DNA of 64,000 nt. Source: Cetobacterium_A somerae. GTDB taxonomy: Bacteria; Fusobacteriota; Fusobacteriia; Fusobacteriales; Fusobacteriaceae. Positions 18,331 to 26,720 of this stretch are shown here, piece by piece. Where the stretch lies: the NCBI RefSeq assembly GCF_044784365.2, contig NZ_CP173065.2, one strand, 5' to 3'. Both the position numbers and the translations under genes were made by a program. Position 1 is the first letter of the stretch. Every line of letters begins with the position of its first letter. The notes under the pieces were generated by a model that had not been told where the DNA came from, searched no databases, and saw only the letters and a list, made by a program, of their open reading frames with translations.

Positions 18331-18358
18331 AAAGGCTCTTATTCAAGAGCTTTTTTTG
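18331..18358 (+). terminator. Leader terminator / possible attenuator before the 183-aa gene
   Basis: AAAAGGCTCTT-ATTC-AAGAGC followed by seven T lies about 45 bases after the predicted transcription start and about 25 bases before the 183-aa ATG. No plus-strand gene precedes it, so it would cut the leader transcript to roughly 65 nt unless read through. Confidence 0.65.
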
Positions 18359-18382
18359 TAAGAAACAAGCGGAGGTACAATT

Positions 18383-18934
18383 ATGTCTTTAGTAACTATT
18401 GCTAATACTGGCGAGGTTATAAGTAATCAACTTTATTTAATTAACTTTATCGATGACTTTCACTACAATCTTCTAAATAAAGAGGATAAAATTAACTATA
18501 TATTAAATTTTGATTTGAATAAATTTCCCACTTTTTTAAGGGAAGATTTAGTTAACATTGAAGCTGAACAGGAATTAGAAAAATATCGTTTAAAATTCTT
18601 TCCTGAGCTACCATCTAGATGTGGAGCACAGTTCGCCTTTGAAAAGTTAACAGACCTTTTAACTGCAGCTAAGATGTATGGATGGAAAGGTACTATTTAT
18701 AAAATATCTATTGATACTAGCAAAGATTATACTCTATCTAAGCATAATGCTGATATAATCTCTGAAATTAGAAACTCTGATTTCAAATCTATCTCAAATA
18801 CATTAAATGATTATTGGACTGGAGATATTAAATGGGCAAAGTGTCATGATAGAGATCTACACTTTTTACCTACAACTGAGTATTTAATCGAAGGAAGTAT
18901 CAATATCATTGAAACTTTAGACAAAGCTATATAA
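18383..18934 (+). CDS. Unknown 183-aa protein
   Basis: I do not firmly recognise this protein. It is soluble with no signal peptide. The central segment EAEQELEKYRLKFFPELPSRCGAQFAFEK has a pattern (helix with ExxR, then FFPxxPSR, then a short beta segment) that recalls DUF2441-like proteins, some of which are thought to have an ADP-ribosyltransferase-like fold. That is a weak resemblance and needs a profile search. The start has GCGGAGG at correct spacing. A consensus promoter, a palindromic operator and a terminator-like hairpin precede it, so expression looks tightly controlled. A strong terminator (18940-18975) follows. The neighbouring toxin/antitoxin-like gene may or may not be related in function. 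Confidence 0.65.
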   Translation: MSLVTIANTGEVISNQLYLINFIDDFHYNLLNKEDKINYILNFDLNKFPTFLREDLVNIEAEQELEKYRLKFFPELPSRCGAQFAFEKLTDLLTAAKMYGWKGTIYKISIDTSKDYTLSKHNADIISEIRNSDFKSISNTLNDYWTGDIKWAKCHDRDLHFLPTTEYLIEGSINIIETLDKAI

Positions 18935-18939
18935 TAACA

Positions 18940-18975
18940 AAAAGAGGAAGTTTTATAAACTTCCTCTTTTTATTG
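18940..18975 (+). terminator. Terminator of the 183-aa gene; left copy of a 29-bp duplicated hairpin
   Basis: AAGAGGAAG and CTTCCTCTT arms followed by TTTTATT. Bases 18940-18968 are identical to 19734-19762. Confidence 0.85.
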
Positions 18976-19021
18976 TTTAATCCAACATGTTATAATAAAT
19001 AAAAAAGTTTAGGAGGAAAAA

Positions 19022-19735
19022 ATGTACGGTCTATCAGAAACAGATTTTTTTAAAATTATTGATATTTTGAAAAAGTACAAAGAAAAAATAGAATGGGTAA
19101 AAATTTTTGGTTCTAGATCTAGAGGAGATTATAAAGAAACCTCAGATATAGACTTAGCTATATTCCTAAGAGTAAACAATATTATTGATGATATACGAAA
19201 TGATTTTTATGAATCAGATTTAAAATATACTGTAGATGTAATTGAATATACTGAGAATATTGGAGAAAATATAAAGAGAAATATAGAAACTGATGGAATC
19301 TTAATATATAAAACTAATGAGAAAGGTGGGATTTTAATGAATGAAAATAAATTGAAATATAAACTTGAAGATTTTCAAAAAGCTTTAAAAAAATTAGAAA
19401 TTGCTTTAGAAAAAGATGCACATTTAGATGAATTATATTTAGATGGTACTATTCAAAGATTTGAATTTGTATACGAATTAAGTTGGAAACTTATGAAAAG
19501 TTATTTGGAATATCAAGGTATAGAAGTTGTAAGTCCAAGAGAAACTTTTAGAGAAGGATTTAAAGATGGAATAATACATGATGCAACAGAGTGGATTAAT
19601 CTCATGATAAATAGAAATAGAACTTCTCATACTTATAATGAAGAAACAGCATGGGATATATATGATAAAATAAAAAATGAATATATAAATTTATTTAAAG
19701 ATTTTGAAAAAGAAATGATAAAAAAAATAGATTAA
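19022..19735 (+). CDS. Fused MNT nucleotidyltransferase-HEPN (MntA-HepT-like) protein
   Basis: 237-aa protein joining two parts that are normally separate genes of a type VII toxin-antitoxin pair. The N-terminal minimal nucleotidyltransferase (1-100) has GSRSRGDYKETSDIDLAIF (Gly30-Ser31, Asp42 and Asp44) and a third acid at Asp72. The C-terminal part (106-237) is an HI0074/HepT-like helical HEPN domain with R-x4-H-x-Y at Arg198, His203 and Tyr205, the RNase-type active site. In known MntA-HepT pairs MntA AMPylates HepT and silences it. An internal GGTGGG and ATG at 19337 could also yield free HEPN protein. The gene has its own likely promoter (TATAAT at 18991) and AGGAGG. Identical hairpins bracket it, which suggests arrival as a cassette. 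Confidence 0.82.
   Translation: MYGLSETDFFKIIDILKKYKEKIEWVKIFGSRSRGDYKETSDIDLAIFLRVNNIIDDIRNDFYESDLKYTVDVIEYTENIGENIKRNIETDGILIYKTNEKGGILMNENKLKYKLEDFQKALKKLEIALEKDAHLDELYLDGTIQRFEFVYELSWKLMKSYLEYQGIEVVSPRETFREGFKDGIIHDATEWINLMINRNRTSHTYNEETAWDIYDKIKNEYINLFKDFEKEMIKKID
19321..19339 (+). promoter_or_regulatory. Internal ribosome binding site and ATG for the HEPN part
   Basis: GAAAGGTGGG followed at 6 bases by ATG (19337-19339), in frame, exactly at the domain boundary (Met106). It could give a separate 132-residue HEPN protein in addition to the fusion. Confidence 0.55.
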
Positions 19736-19762
19736 AAGAGGAAGTTTTATAAACTTCCTCTT
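19734..19762. terminator. Right copy of the duplicated hairpin, shared terminator of convergent genes
   Basis: Identical to 18940-18968. It holds the stop codon of the TDT transporter gene (19747-19749) on one strand and starts at the stop of the MNT-HEPN gene on the other. Confidence 0.75.
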
Positions 19763-20700
19763 ATCTCTTTTATTTGATTTATAACTATTCTAACTATTCT
19801 TACAAAGATAATTGATATAAAGAATACAGCTAATGTTGTTGCTGCTACTCCAAAGTTATACCAGAAAATTCCTCTACTTTCATCTATACTTCTAATGTAG
19901 TTTGAATACTTTAAAATTGCTGTAGATCCTATTGCTAAAGGGAATGTAAATGACGCATATACTGGTGTAAATTTAAGTCTTATAATTTTAACCATTGATA
20001 TATAAAGCAGTGCTGTCATAAATATTCCTAATGGGAATAAAAATCCTACTATTGCTGGATTTGGAGTTTTGAAAGCCACTAAATATCCTGCTAAACAAAG
20101 ATTAGGTGGAGCAGCTATTATTGCAAAAGTTGGAAGTCTTGCATCATCAATCTTCTCAACAAATATAATTCTATATAACATCATAGGCAGCATTACTATG
20201 TAAAAAGCAAAACCTATGTAAAATATTACTTGTGCTAATTGTGGCATCCCCATAACCGCTGAGTCCACTGATGCTACAACTATTCCAATTGGTGGCACAA
20301 ACCAACTTGGAACCATATGCTCTATATTCCAAGAACGAAATCTGTGATATATAAATGATACTCCAAATATTAGATGTAAAAGTATACATAATAGCCATAA
20401 TCCTTTTCCTAAAACAGGTGAAAACTCATAAAGTACAACTGAGAAATTCATTAAAGCCATATCTAACGTTGGTATAAAACTTCCAAGTGTTGGATGCTTC
20501 AGTTCCTCTTTAAACACATCAAAGTGTAGTACATTCTTTATAATTATAGGCAGAAGTAACATTAATGATATAAAGTTTCCTATGTATAAAGCTTTAGGAT
20601 TAAGTACTACTGCAACTGCGCCGCTGACTCCAGAAACACCTAGAGCTAAACCTGTAAGAGCCACTGGTAAATACTTAAAATAATTTTTTAAATTCTTCAT
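19747..20700 (-). CDS. TDT-family (TehA-like) transporter
   Basis: 317-aa integral membrane protein with about ten hydrophobic helices, beginning LPVALTGLALGVSGVSGAVAV. It shows features of the tellurite-resistance/dicarboxylate transporter (TDT) family: HMVPSWFVPPIGIVVAS, PTFAIIAAPPNLCLAGYL and FTFPLAIGSTA. Characterised members move C4-dicarboxylates, malate or sulfite, or act as anion channels; the substrate here is unknown. The promoter (20737-20766) carries a perfect TTGAAT-N4-ATTCAA palindrome, the same site found in front of the 183-aa gene. The last codons lie inside the duplicated hairpin. Confidence 0.85.
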   Translation of the reverse strand: MKNLKNYFKYLPVALTGLALGVSGVSGAVAVVLNPKALYIGNFISLMLLLPIIIKNVLHFDVFKEELKHPTLGSFIPTLDMALMNFSVVLYEFSPVLGKGLWLLCILLHLIFGVSFIYHRFRSWNIEHMVPSWFVPPIGIVVASVDSAVMGMPQLAQVIFYIGFAFYIVMLPMMLYRIIFVEKIDDARLPTFAIIAAPPNLCLAGYLVAFKTPNPAIVGFLFPLGIFMTALLYISMVKIIRLKFTPVYASFTFPLAIGSTAILKYSNYIRSIDESRGIFWYNFGVAATTLAVFFISIIFVRIVRIVINQIKEIRGSL

Positions 20701-20736
20701 TTTTCTCGCCTCTGGTTTTAATTTTTTTATATTCTA

Positions 20737-20766
20737 ATTATAGCACACTTTTGAATCGTGATTCAA
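20737..20766 (-). promoter_or_regulatory. Promoter of the TDT gene with overlapping palindromic operator
   Basis: On the minus strand TTGAAT (20761-20766), an 18-bp spacer and TATAAT (20737-20742). The palindrome TTGAAT-CGTG-ATTCAA (20751-20766) covers the -35. Confidence 0.6.
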
Positions 20767-20859
20767 CTTTTTTTGTACATATTTAATTTACAAAAATTAA
20801 ATATACATATATTGCACTATTATACCTATTTTATCTACACTTTCTTTTAATTTTTACTT

Positions 20860-21588
20860 TTAATTTCCTTCTGCTATAAATTTAAATTTATACTTTTTTT
20901 GATTATAGTATATTTTAGAATATTCCAAAACCGTACCTTTTTTTAAATAAGTAATATTTTCTGCTAAAAGAATAGGTTCATTCCTTTTAAGTTTTAAAGC
21001 GCTAGCTACATAATCACTTGGTATCTCTGCTGATATCTCTCTTTCACTATTTCCAATCTCTAAACCTAAACTTTTTATATAATCAAATTTTGATTTTAAT
21101 AAATTTTTTTCTTTTAAATTAGGTAATAACTTTACACTTATATAACTCTCTTCAAATACTGCTGGTACCTCATCTATTTGTCTAACTCTTTCCATTCTCC
21201 AAATACTTTCTCCCTCTTTAATACCTAAAATTTTACAGATATTTTTAGGACAAGGCATTTTTTCAAATGCTAAAACTTTGTTTTCTGGAGTTAGTCCCAT
21301 TTCACAAACTTTTTGAGTAAATCCACGTAATCTATTTATTGGTAGTTCTATTTTCTTTTCTATACTACAAACATATGTTCCTTTACCTTGAGTTCTTTCT
21401 ACTAACCCTTTTATTGTCAAAGAATCAATAGCTTTCTTAGCTGTCATTCTGCTGATACTATATTTTTTTGAAAGTTCATTCTCTGATGGAATCATATCTC
21501 CCGGTTTTAAATCTCCGCTTTCTATCATCTCTAATAGAATATTTTCAAGTTGAGCATATATTGGAATATGAGAATTTTTATCTATCAC
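20860..21588 (-). CDS. GntR/HutC-family transcriptional regulator (UTRA domain)
   Basis: 242-aa regulator. The N-terminal winged helix lies at residues 1-75 (IPIYAQLENILLEMIESGDLKPG, YSISRMTAKKAIDSL, VERTQGKGTYV) and the C-terminal UTRA effector domain at about 90-238 (RLRGFTQKVCEMG, VRQIDEVPAVFEESYIS, ILLAENITYLKKG). UTRA regulators sense phosphorylated sugars. The start is GTG with AGGAGGTG upstream. It follows the PTS gene in the same direction but is separated from it by a terminator. It is the best candidate to bind the TAGTTGTATATACAACTA palindrome at the promoter of the GH4-to-PTS operon. Confidence 0.88.
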   Translation of the reverse strand: MIDKNSHIPIYAQLENILLEMIESGDLKPGDMIPSENELSKKYSISRMTAKKAIDSLTIKGLVERTQGKGTYVCSIEKKIELPINRLRGFTQKVCEMGLTPENKVLAFEKMPCPKNICKILGIKEGESIWRMERVRQIDEVPAVFEESYISVKLLPNLKEKNLLKSKFDYIKSLGLEIGNSEREISAEIPSDYVASALKLKRNEPILLAENITYLKKGTVLEYSKIYYNQKKYKFKFIAEGN

Positions 21589-21637
21589 TGGAACACCTCC
21601 TAATCTATATTTTTTTATAATATCTTAACATATTTTC

Positions 21638-21668
21638 AAAAAAGAAGCTAGCATTTTATGCTAGCTTC
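21638..21668 (-). terminator. Terminator of the GH4-RpiR-GH38-PTS operon
   Basis: Perfect GAAGCTAGCAT-N3-ATGCTAGCTTC stem followed by six T on the minus strand. Confidence 0.88.
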
Positions 21669-21684
21669 ATAATTTTAATACCTA

Positions 21685-23301
21685 TTATACTTTCTTTGCA
21701 AAAATATAATCATCAATAAGATTTCTCATTTTAGTAACTCTTCCACCGTAAACTATATGCACATTGTTGTTATCAGGAATAATAATACCATTTGGTTTAG
21801 ATTTTTTAATTAAACCCTCGTTAATTAAAGATCTATCTTTTATCTCTATTCTTAATCTAGAGATACAATTATCTACATCAACTATATTTTTTATTCCTCC
21901 AAGACCCTCTATTAACTCTTCAGCTACTTTATTATTCTCTGTATCTAAAGCCTTACCATCATTTGAAATCTCTTCACTTTCATCAAAATCACTATAACTT
22001 CTTCCCATTGTCATAACATTAAACTTTCTAATTACAAAGCTATATGCAACATAATATAATCCAAAGAAAATTGGTCCTAAGAATAGGTATAAGTACCATT
22101 TTGTTTGCATTCCTTGTAAAGTTCCAAACACAAACCAGTCAATTATTCCACCTTGAATATTTCCAATTGTCACATTAAACATCGCTGGTACCATAAATGC
22201 TAAACCAGCAAGAATCGAGTTAACAAACCAAAGCATTGGTGAAATAAATATAAATGTAAACTCTATTGGTTCAGTTATCCCTGTTAGTATAACAGCTGTT
22301 AATCCTGGAATAAAATATTTAACCAGTTGCTCTCTTTTTTCAGGTAAAGCACACTTATACATTGCAAATATAGCTGCTGGCATTCCAAATACCATGTGTA
22401 AGATCTTTCCTTGAGCTAAGTATTGTGTTGCTCTTGGAGAGAATGCTAAATGATTTTCTAATTCAGCAAAGTATATATTTAAAGCTCCAACTTGTGTATG
22501 TCCTGCTACATTTTCAATTCCACCAAGAGCTGTAAATCTAAAAGCTTGGTTTAAAATGTGATGAAGTCCTGTTGGGTTTATCGCTTTTTCTAAGAATCCA
22601 TATAAGAAAACTCCAAATATTTGTAACTTTGATATAACTGTTCCTAAACTCATAATTACGTCATTTATAAGTGGCCATATATAAACTAATCCCATTCCCA
22701 CTAAAGGCATAAATAGAGCAGCAGCTATAGGCACGAATCTTTTCCCACTATAAAATGTAAGTGATGGATGTAACTCAATTTGTCTAAATCTATTATGGAT
22801 AACCACTCCTAAAAGTCCAGCTATCATTCCACCAATAACATTCATGTTATATACAAATATTCCTAAAACATTTGTAAACTGTGAGTTATGAAGAGTAGCT
22901 TCTACTGCTGTCATTCCATCATTATCCATAAGATACTTTATAGCAGTTGTAGATGGATTATAACCCTGTATCCCTAAAAGATAGTTCATACCAACTAACA
23001 TAGCTATATAACCAACAACTGATGAATAAACTGCTACCTCTTTATCTCTTTTAACAACCCCAAGTGGAATAGCCATAGCAAATAGCAGTGGCAGTTGTCC
23101 AAATGGAATTCCAGCTAACTTTCTAATAAATCCTAAAAATGTTTGTACTCCACTTCCTTGAAGAAAAGGTAGGAACTTAACTATATTTGGATTTTGTAAT
23201 GCTGCGGATAATCCTAAGAATATCGCCATAAATGACAATATTGATATTGGAAACAGCAATGTTTTTCCGAAACTTTGAAGATCTTTTTTAAATTTTTGCA
23301 T
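21685..23301 (-). CDS. PTS sugar transporter EIICB, glucose/maltose (alpha-glucoside) family
   Basis: 538-aa membrane permease. The EIIC part (about 1-420) has roughly ten helices and family patterns such as FGQLPLLFAMAIPLGV, NPTGLHHILNQAFRF and GITEPIEFTFIFISPMLWF. The C-terminal EIIB domain (about 455-538) carries the phosphorylation cysteine in VDVDNCISRLRIEIKD. There is no EIIA domain, so EIIA must come from elsewhere (a general glucose-type EIIA). I chose the ATG at 23299-23301, 17 bp after the GH38 gene, with AAAAGGGG upstream. With GH4 in the operon, an alpha-glucoside or related glycoside is the likely cargo. It resembles the MalB-type porters known from Fusobacterium. Confidence 0.88.
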   Translation of the reverse strand: MQKFKKDLQSFGKTLLFPISILSFMAIFLGLSAALQNPNIVKFLPFLQGSGVQTFLGFIRKLAGIPFGQLPLLFAMAIPLGVVKRDKEVAVYSSVVGYIAMLVGMNYLLGIQGYNPSTTAIKYLMDNDGMTAVEATLHNSQFTNVLGIFVYNMNVIGGMIAGLLGVVIHNRFRQIELHPSLTFYSGKRFVPIAAALFMPLVGMGLVYIWPLINDVIMSLGTVISKLQIFGVFLYGFLEKAINPTGLHHILNQAFRFTALGGIENVAGHTQVGALNIYFAELENHLAFSPRATQYLAQGKILHMVFGMPAAIFAMYKCALPEKREQLVKYFIPGLTAVILTGITEPIEFTFIFISPMLWFVNSILAGLAFMVPAMFNVTIGNIQGGIIDWFVFGTLQGMQTKWYLYLFLGPIFFGLYYVAYSFVIRKFNVMTMGRSYSDFDESEEISNDGKALDTENNKVAEELIEGLGGIKNIVDVDNCISRLRIEIKDRSLINEGLIKKSKPNGIIIPDNNNVHIVYGGRVTKMRNLIDDYIFAKKV

Positions 23302-23317
23302 ATTAATACCCCTTTTA

Positions 23318-25882
23318 CTATTTTCTCTCAATTAATATATTTAAAATCTCCTGGCTTTTTATTTTATATTCTTTTAATGTATCTAATTTTTCCTCAAACA
23401 TATTGCTAAAGAAAACTCCCTCGTTAAATACTAATTCAACCTCTTTTTCTGTAGGATTAAACACTCTTATAAATGTCTCACCTGTTTTTTCACTCTCTTT
23501 TAATGCGCTTACTACACACCCTTTTAATGTTAAATTTAAGTTTGTAGTTATATTCTTTCTAACATTTGGAATATTTATATTAAATCTATTGAACTCTTTT
23601 AATTGATATCCCTCTACTGGAGTTAAAAACTCTTTTGCTTTTTCACTACTATTTTTGTCAGTTTTTACAAAAGTAAATCCTAATTTAAAATTAAAGCTCT
23701 CTTTATATAGTAGATTATCAGGAGTTTCTATCTCTATTCCTGACGGTCTTCCTGGTCTATTTATAAGCTCTCTTTTCCCTAAGTGTGAGAACGTTCTAAA
23801 CAGAGTTATAAATATTTTTTTATCTACAACCTCATACTCTTTTAGTCCGTATGAGAAAATAGTTGCTATTTCTTTTTCATCTTTAAGTGAAACATATGAG
23901 TTAAAAGTTTCAATGGATACTGGCTTTTCTGCCCACTTATCCTCTTCCCAAATACTTAACTCTTTTTCAAAATATACTGGTTTTTCAACTACACAAAGAT
24001 GAGAATCAGATTCAACTGTATTTGTTAAAATCTCTGTATTTAAAACAGCTCTAAATCTTGTATCTTCTAAATAGTTAGTATGATCTATTGCTAAATTAAC
24101 TACATCTCCCTCTCCTAAAGAGATAGTTACACCAAATATAGCTTTACCATCTAAAACTTTTTCATCTCTTGATTTCTGGTTTTTAGGTGCACTATATATT
24201 AAGTCATATTTTAAAACAGACTGATTCTTAGATTTTAAAACTTCACACTTTTCTATTTTTACATCTTTAGAATTTAAAATTAAATCTTTATGAGGAGGCG
24301 AATAGTCATAACTATCTCCTGCATCTCCACTAGTTTCTATTGAAAATACATCATCAATAACTCTATCTTCATTTTTTATTAAAAGATTAAGTTTATTATT
24401 TTCTACATATATTTTGTATAGACTATTTTCTACAGATGTTTCAACTTTTTTCTCACTTCTTAATGAATAGATCTCTCCATCTTCATAAGTTAAATATTTA
24501 ACTGATAATCCATCTATCTCATCTATTACAAAAGCAACTTTACTTTTAAAAACTTTAATATCTAAAAGTCTAGCAGCTACTTGTCTATCTATAAGACCAG
24601 CATCTACAAGCTCTTGATTTAATAGTAAGTAATCTACCTCTTTATCCCCATTAAAAATTTTGAAATCACTAGTTCTTGTAATAAACTCCATTTCAACTTT
24701 TTCATTAGATCTTTTATATGGCAGATAGTTATAAAGGGTTACTATATTTCTATTTTCATTAGTAGAAGCTAAAGAAATAAGTCTCATATATAGCTCTATC
24801 TGAGTATCTAAAATCTCTTTCACTTGAGTTAACCTTTGTTTTATATCTCTATTTACTAAATCTGAGTTGCATCCACCGATACTATCATGTGCATGAGCTC
24901 CAAACAGTTCTTTTAAACACTTTTCAAATATCTCATGTGGATAATCAATATTTAACTCTTTTCCTAATAAAGCTAATGGCTCTAAAACATTGTATATTTT
25001 ATATTCTAACTCTGTATTAAGCAGTTTTATATCCATTCTAGTTGATGTTATAGTTTTGTGAATTCTTGCATGTTTACTGTGATTTAATTCACCTTCAACA
25101 CTTTCTAAAACTAATCCTTTTAAACTATCAACATAACTTTCAAAATCTGATACAGAAACTTTATCACCTTTATAAAAATCTCTTATATTCTCCATAATTG
25201 AATGAATATTCTTTTGAATTGGCATCTGATCGTGACCATTCATTACAAGTCTTGCATCCCCTGCAGAGTACTTATCTAGAACTTTCATTATCTTATCCAT
25301 TCTAACCTTTAACTCATCTTTATCACTTTCTAAATACTTAGCCCCTTGGTAACCAGTAGCTAAGTTAACTCCAAATATCACACTTCCATCTATTCCTTTC
25401 CATAGGAAGTCTGACTTTTCACCTTTTAACTCACTGTATCCTCTCCAGAAGAAAGTACTATCTATTCCAAACTGAGAGTATATTTGAGGCATTTGAGCTG
25501 AATGTCCAAAAGTATCAGGAGCATATCCAACTTTCATTACATCTCCATACTCTAAAGCTTTCTCCATTCCATAGTAAAGGTTTCTAATAATTGACTCACC
25601 ATGTACTAAGAGTAAATCTGTTTGTGTATACCAAGGTCCAACTCTAAGAGCACCTTTTTTTACTAGACTTTCTGTTCTCTCTTTCCACTTTGGAGCAAAC
25701 TCTATAAAGTCATCAAGCATTACACTTTGACCATCTAAAACGTAAATTATATCTTCATTTTTTTCTAAAAATTCTATAACTTCAAACATATGATTTCTAA
25801 GAAGTACCTGTGTTTCAGCTTTTGTAAAGTACCACTCTCTATCCCAATGTGTATGCATCAATATTTTTATATCTCTACTCAT
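23318..25882 (-). CDS. Glycoside hydrolase family 38 alpha-mannosidase
   Basis: 854-aa cytoplasmic enzyme. The N-terminal catalytic domain opens with the zinc motif HTHWDREW (His12 and Asp14) and has GYAPDTFGHSAQMPQ with Asp123 as nucleophile and ligand. The second His site is in GAHAHDSIGGC (about 330-340). The long C-terminal beta domains follow. Length and motif order resemble bacterial GH38 enzymes such as MngB, the mannosylglycerate hydrolase. Its neighbours (PTS permease, GntR/UTRA regulator) also echo the mng arrangement, although the PTS type here differs. Substrate may be a mannosyl-phosphate glycoside; this is inference. It lies in one operon with GH4, RpiR and PTS genes. Confidence 0.92.
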   Translation of the reverse strand: MSRDIKILMHTHWDREWYFTKAETQVLLRNHMFEVIEFLEKNEDIIYVLDGQSVMLDDFIEFAPKWKERTESLVKKGALRVGPWYTQTDLLLVHGESIIRNLYYGMEKALEYGDVMKVGYAPDTFGHSAQMPQIYSQFGIDSTFFWRGYSELKGEKSDFLWKGIDGSVIFGVNLATGYQGAKYLESDKDELKVRMDKIMKVLDKYSAGDARLVMNGHDQMPIQKNIHSIMENIRDFYKGDKVSVSDFESYVDSLKGLVLESVEGELNHSKHARIHKTITSTRMDIKLLNTELEYKIYNVLEPLALLGKELNIDYPHEIFEKCLKELFGAHAHDSIGGCNSDLVNRDIKQRLTQVKEILDTQIELYMRLISLASTNENRNIVTLYNYLPYKRSNEKVEMEFITRTSDFKIFNGDKEVDYLLLNQELVDAGLIDRQVAARLLDIKVFKSKVAFVIDEIDGLSVKYLTYEDGEIYSLRSEKKVETSVENSLYKIYVENNKLNLLIKNEDRVIDDVFSIETSGDAGDSYDYSPPHKDLILNSKDVKIEKCEVLKSKNQSVLKYDLIYSAPKNQKSRDEKVLDGKAIFGVTISLGEGDVVNLAIDHTNYLEDTRFRAVLNTEILTNTVESDSHLCVVEKPVYFEKELSIWEEDKWAEKPVSIETFNSYVSLKDEKEIATIFSYGLKEYEVVDKKIFITLFRTFSHLGKRELINRPGRPSGIEIETPDNLLYKESFNFKLGFTFVKTDKNSSEKAKEFLTPVEGYQLKEFNRFNINIPNVRKNITTNLNLTLKGCVVSALKESEKTGETFIRVFNPTEKEVELVFNEGVFFSNMFEEKLDTLKEYKIKSQEILNILIERK

Positions 25883-25960
25883 TTAATTACCTCTTTGTTC
25901 TTTTTTTAACATTATTATAATCTAACAGAACAAAATATCGTAATCCTTTTTTATGGATAA

Positions 25961-26677
25961 TTATCCATTTTGAACTCTATTTATTAGTTCATTAACCATA
26001 ATTATCATATGTAGCTGCTGTTCACGAGATATAGCATCTAATTTATCTATTGAAATATTATGAGTAAATGTAAAATCACAGATTTCATCTAAAGAACTTT
26101 CTGATTTTGTTATAGCTACTACAGTTTTTCCACTCTCTTTAAACTTTTTAGCTACATGCTTAACTCTTAAAGTTTCTCCTGAACTTGATAGGATAAGCAG
26201 TATAAAATCATCAAATTGCTCTATCATTCTCTCTTCACCTACTACAATAGCTTGAAATCCTAAATATAATAGCTGTCTCTGAAGATAAGAGGCTGTTATT
26301 TGAGAAGCTCCAAGACCATATATTAATATTTTTCTATTCTCTTTTATTACCTCTGCTATCCCTTGAACATCTTGAAAGTTTATATTCTCTATATAAAAAA
26401 ATGTATTATTTATACTTAAATTCTTTGAACTTTCCATCTTCTCTAGGTCCTGTTCAATGGAGTATTTCAATTCACTAAACCCTTTAAAACCTAACTTTTT
26501 ACAAACTCGATTTACACTTGCTTGAGAAGCATAAGCCTCTTCACACAGTTTAACTACAGAGTATTTTGGAATTTTATCAAAATTTTTCTCAATAAAATCT
26601 AAAATGCTCTCCTCACTTTTAGTAAACTTTGCCTTTAACTCTCTTGTTTGTAATAGATTTATAACTTTATACTCCAT
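25961..26677 (-). CDS. MurR/RpiR-family transcriptional regulator
   Basis: 238-aa regulator with an N-terminal HTH (about 15-75: FTKSEESILDFIEKNFDKIP, SQASVNRVCKKLGFKGFSELK) and a C-terminal SIS sugar-phosphate-binding domain (about 100-235: ILIYGLGASQITASYLQRQL, DDFILLILSSSGETLRV, VVAITKSES). I chose the ATG at 26675-26677 with AAGGGTGG just upstream instead of a GTG three codons earlier. It lies inside the operon between GH4 and GH38, so it probably senses a phosphosugar made from the cargo. The operon thus has two regulator types, RpiR here and GntR downstream. Confidence 0.88.
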   Translation of the reverse strand: MEYKVINLLQTRELKAKFTKSEESILDFIEKNFDKIPKYSVVKLCEEAYASQASVNRVCKKLGFKGFSELKYSIEQDLEKMESSKNLSINNTFFYIENINFQDVQGIAEVIKENRKILIYGLGASQITASYLQRQLLYLGFQAIVVGEERMIEQFDDFILLILSSSGETLRVKHVAKKFKESGKTVVAITKSESSLDEICDFTFTHNISIDKLDAISREQQLHMIIMVNELINRVQNG

Positions 26678-26720
26678 TGAAACCACCCTTCTAATTTTAT
26701 ATTAATTAGATATTAACATA

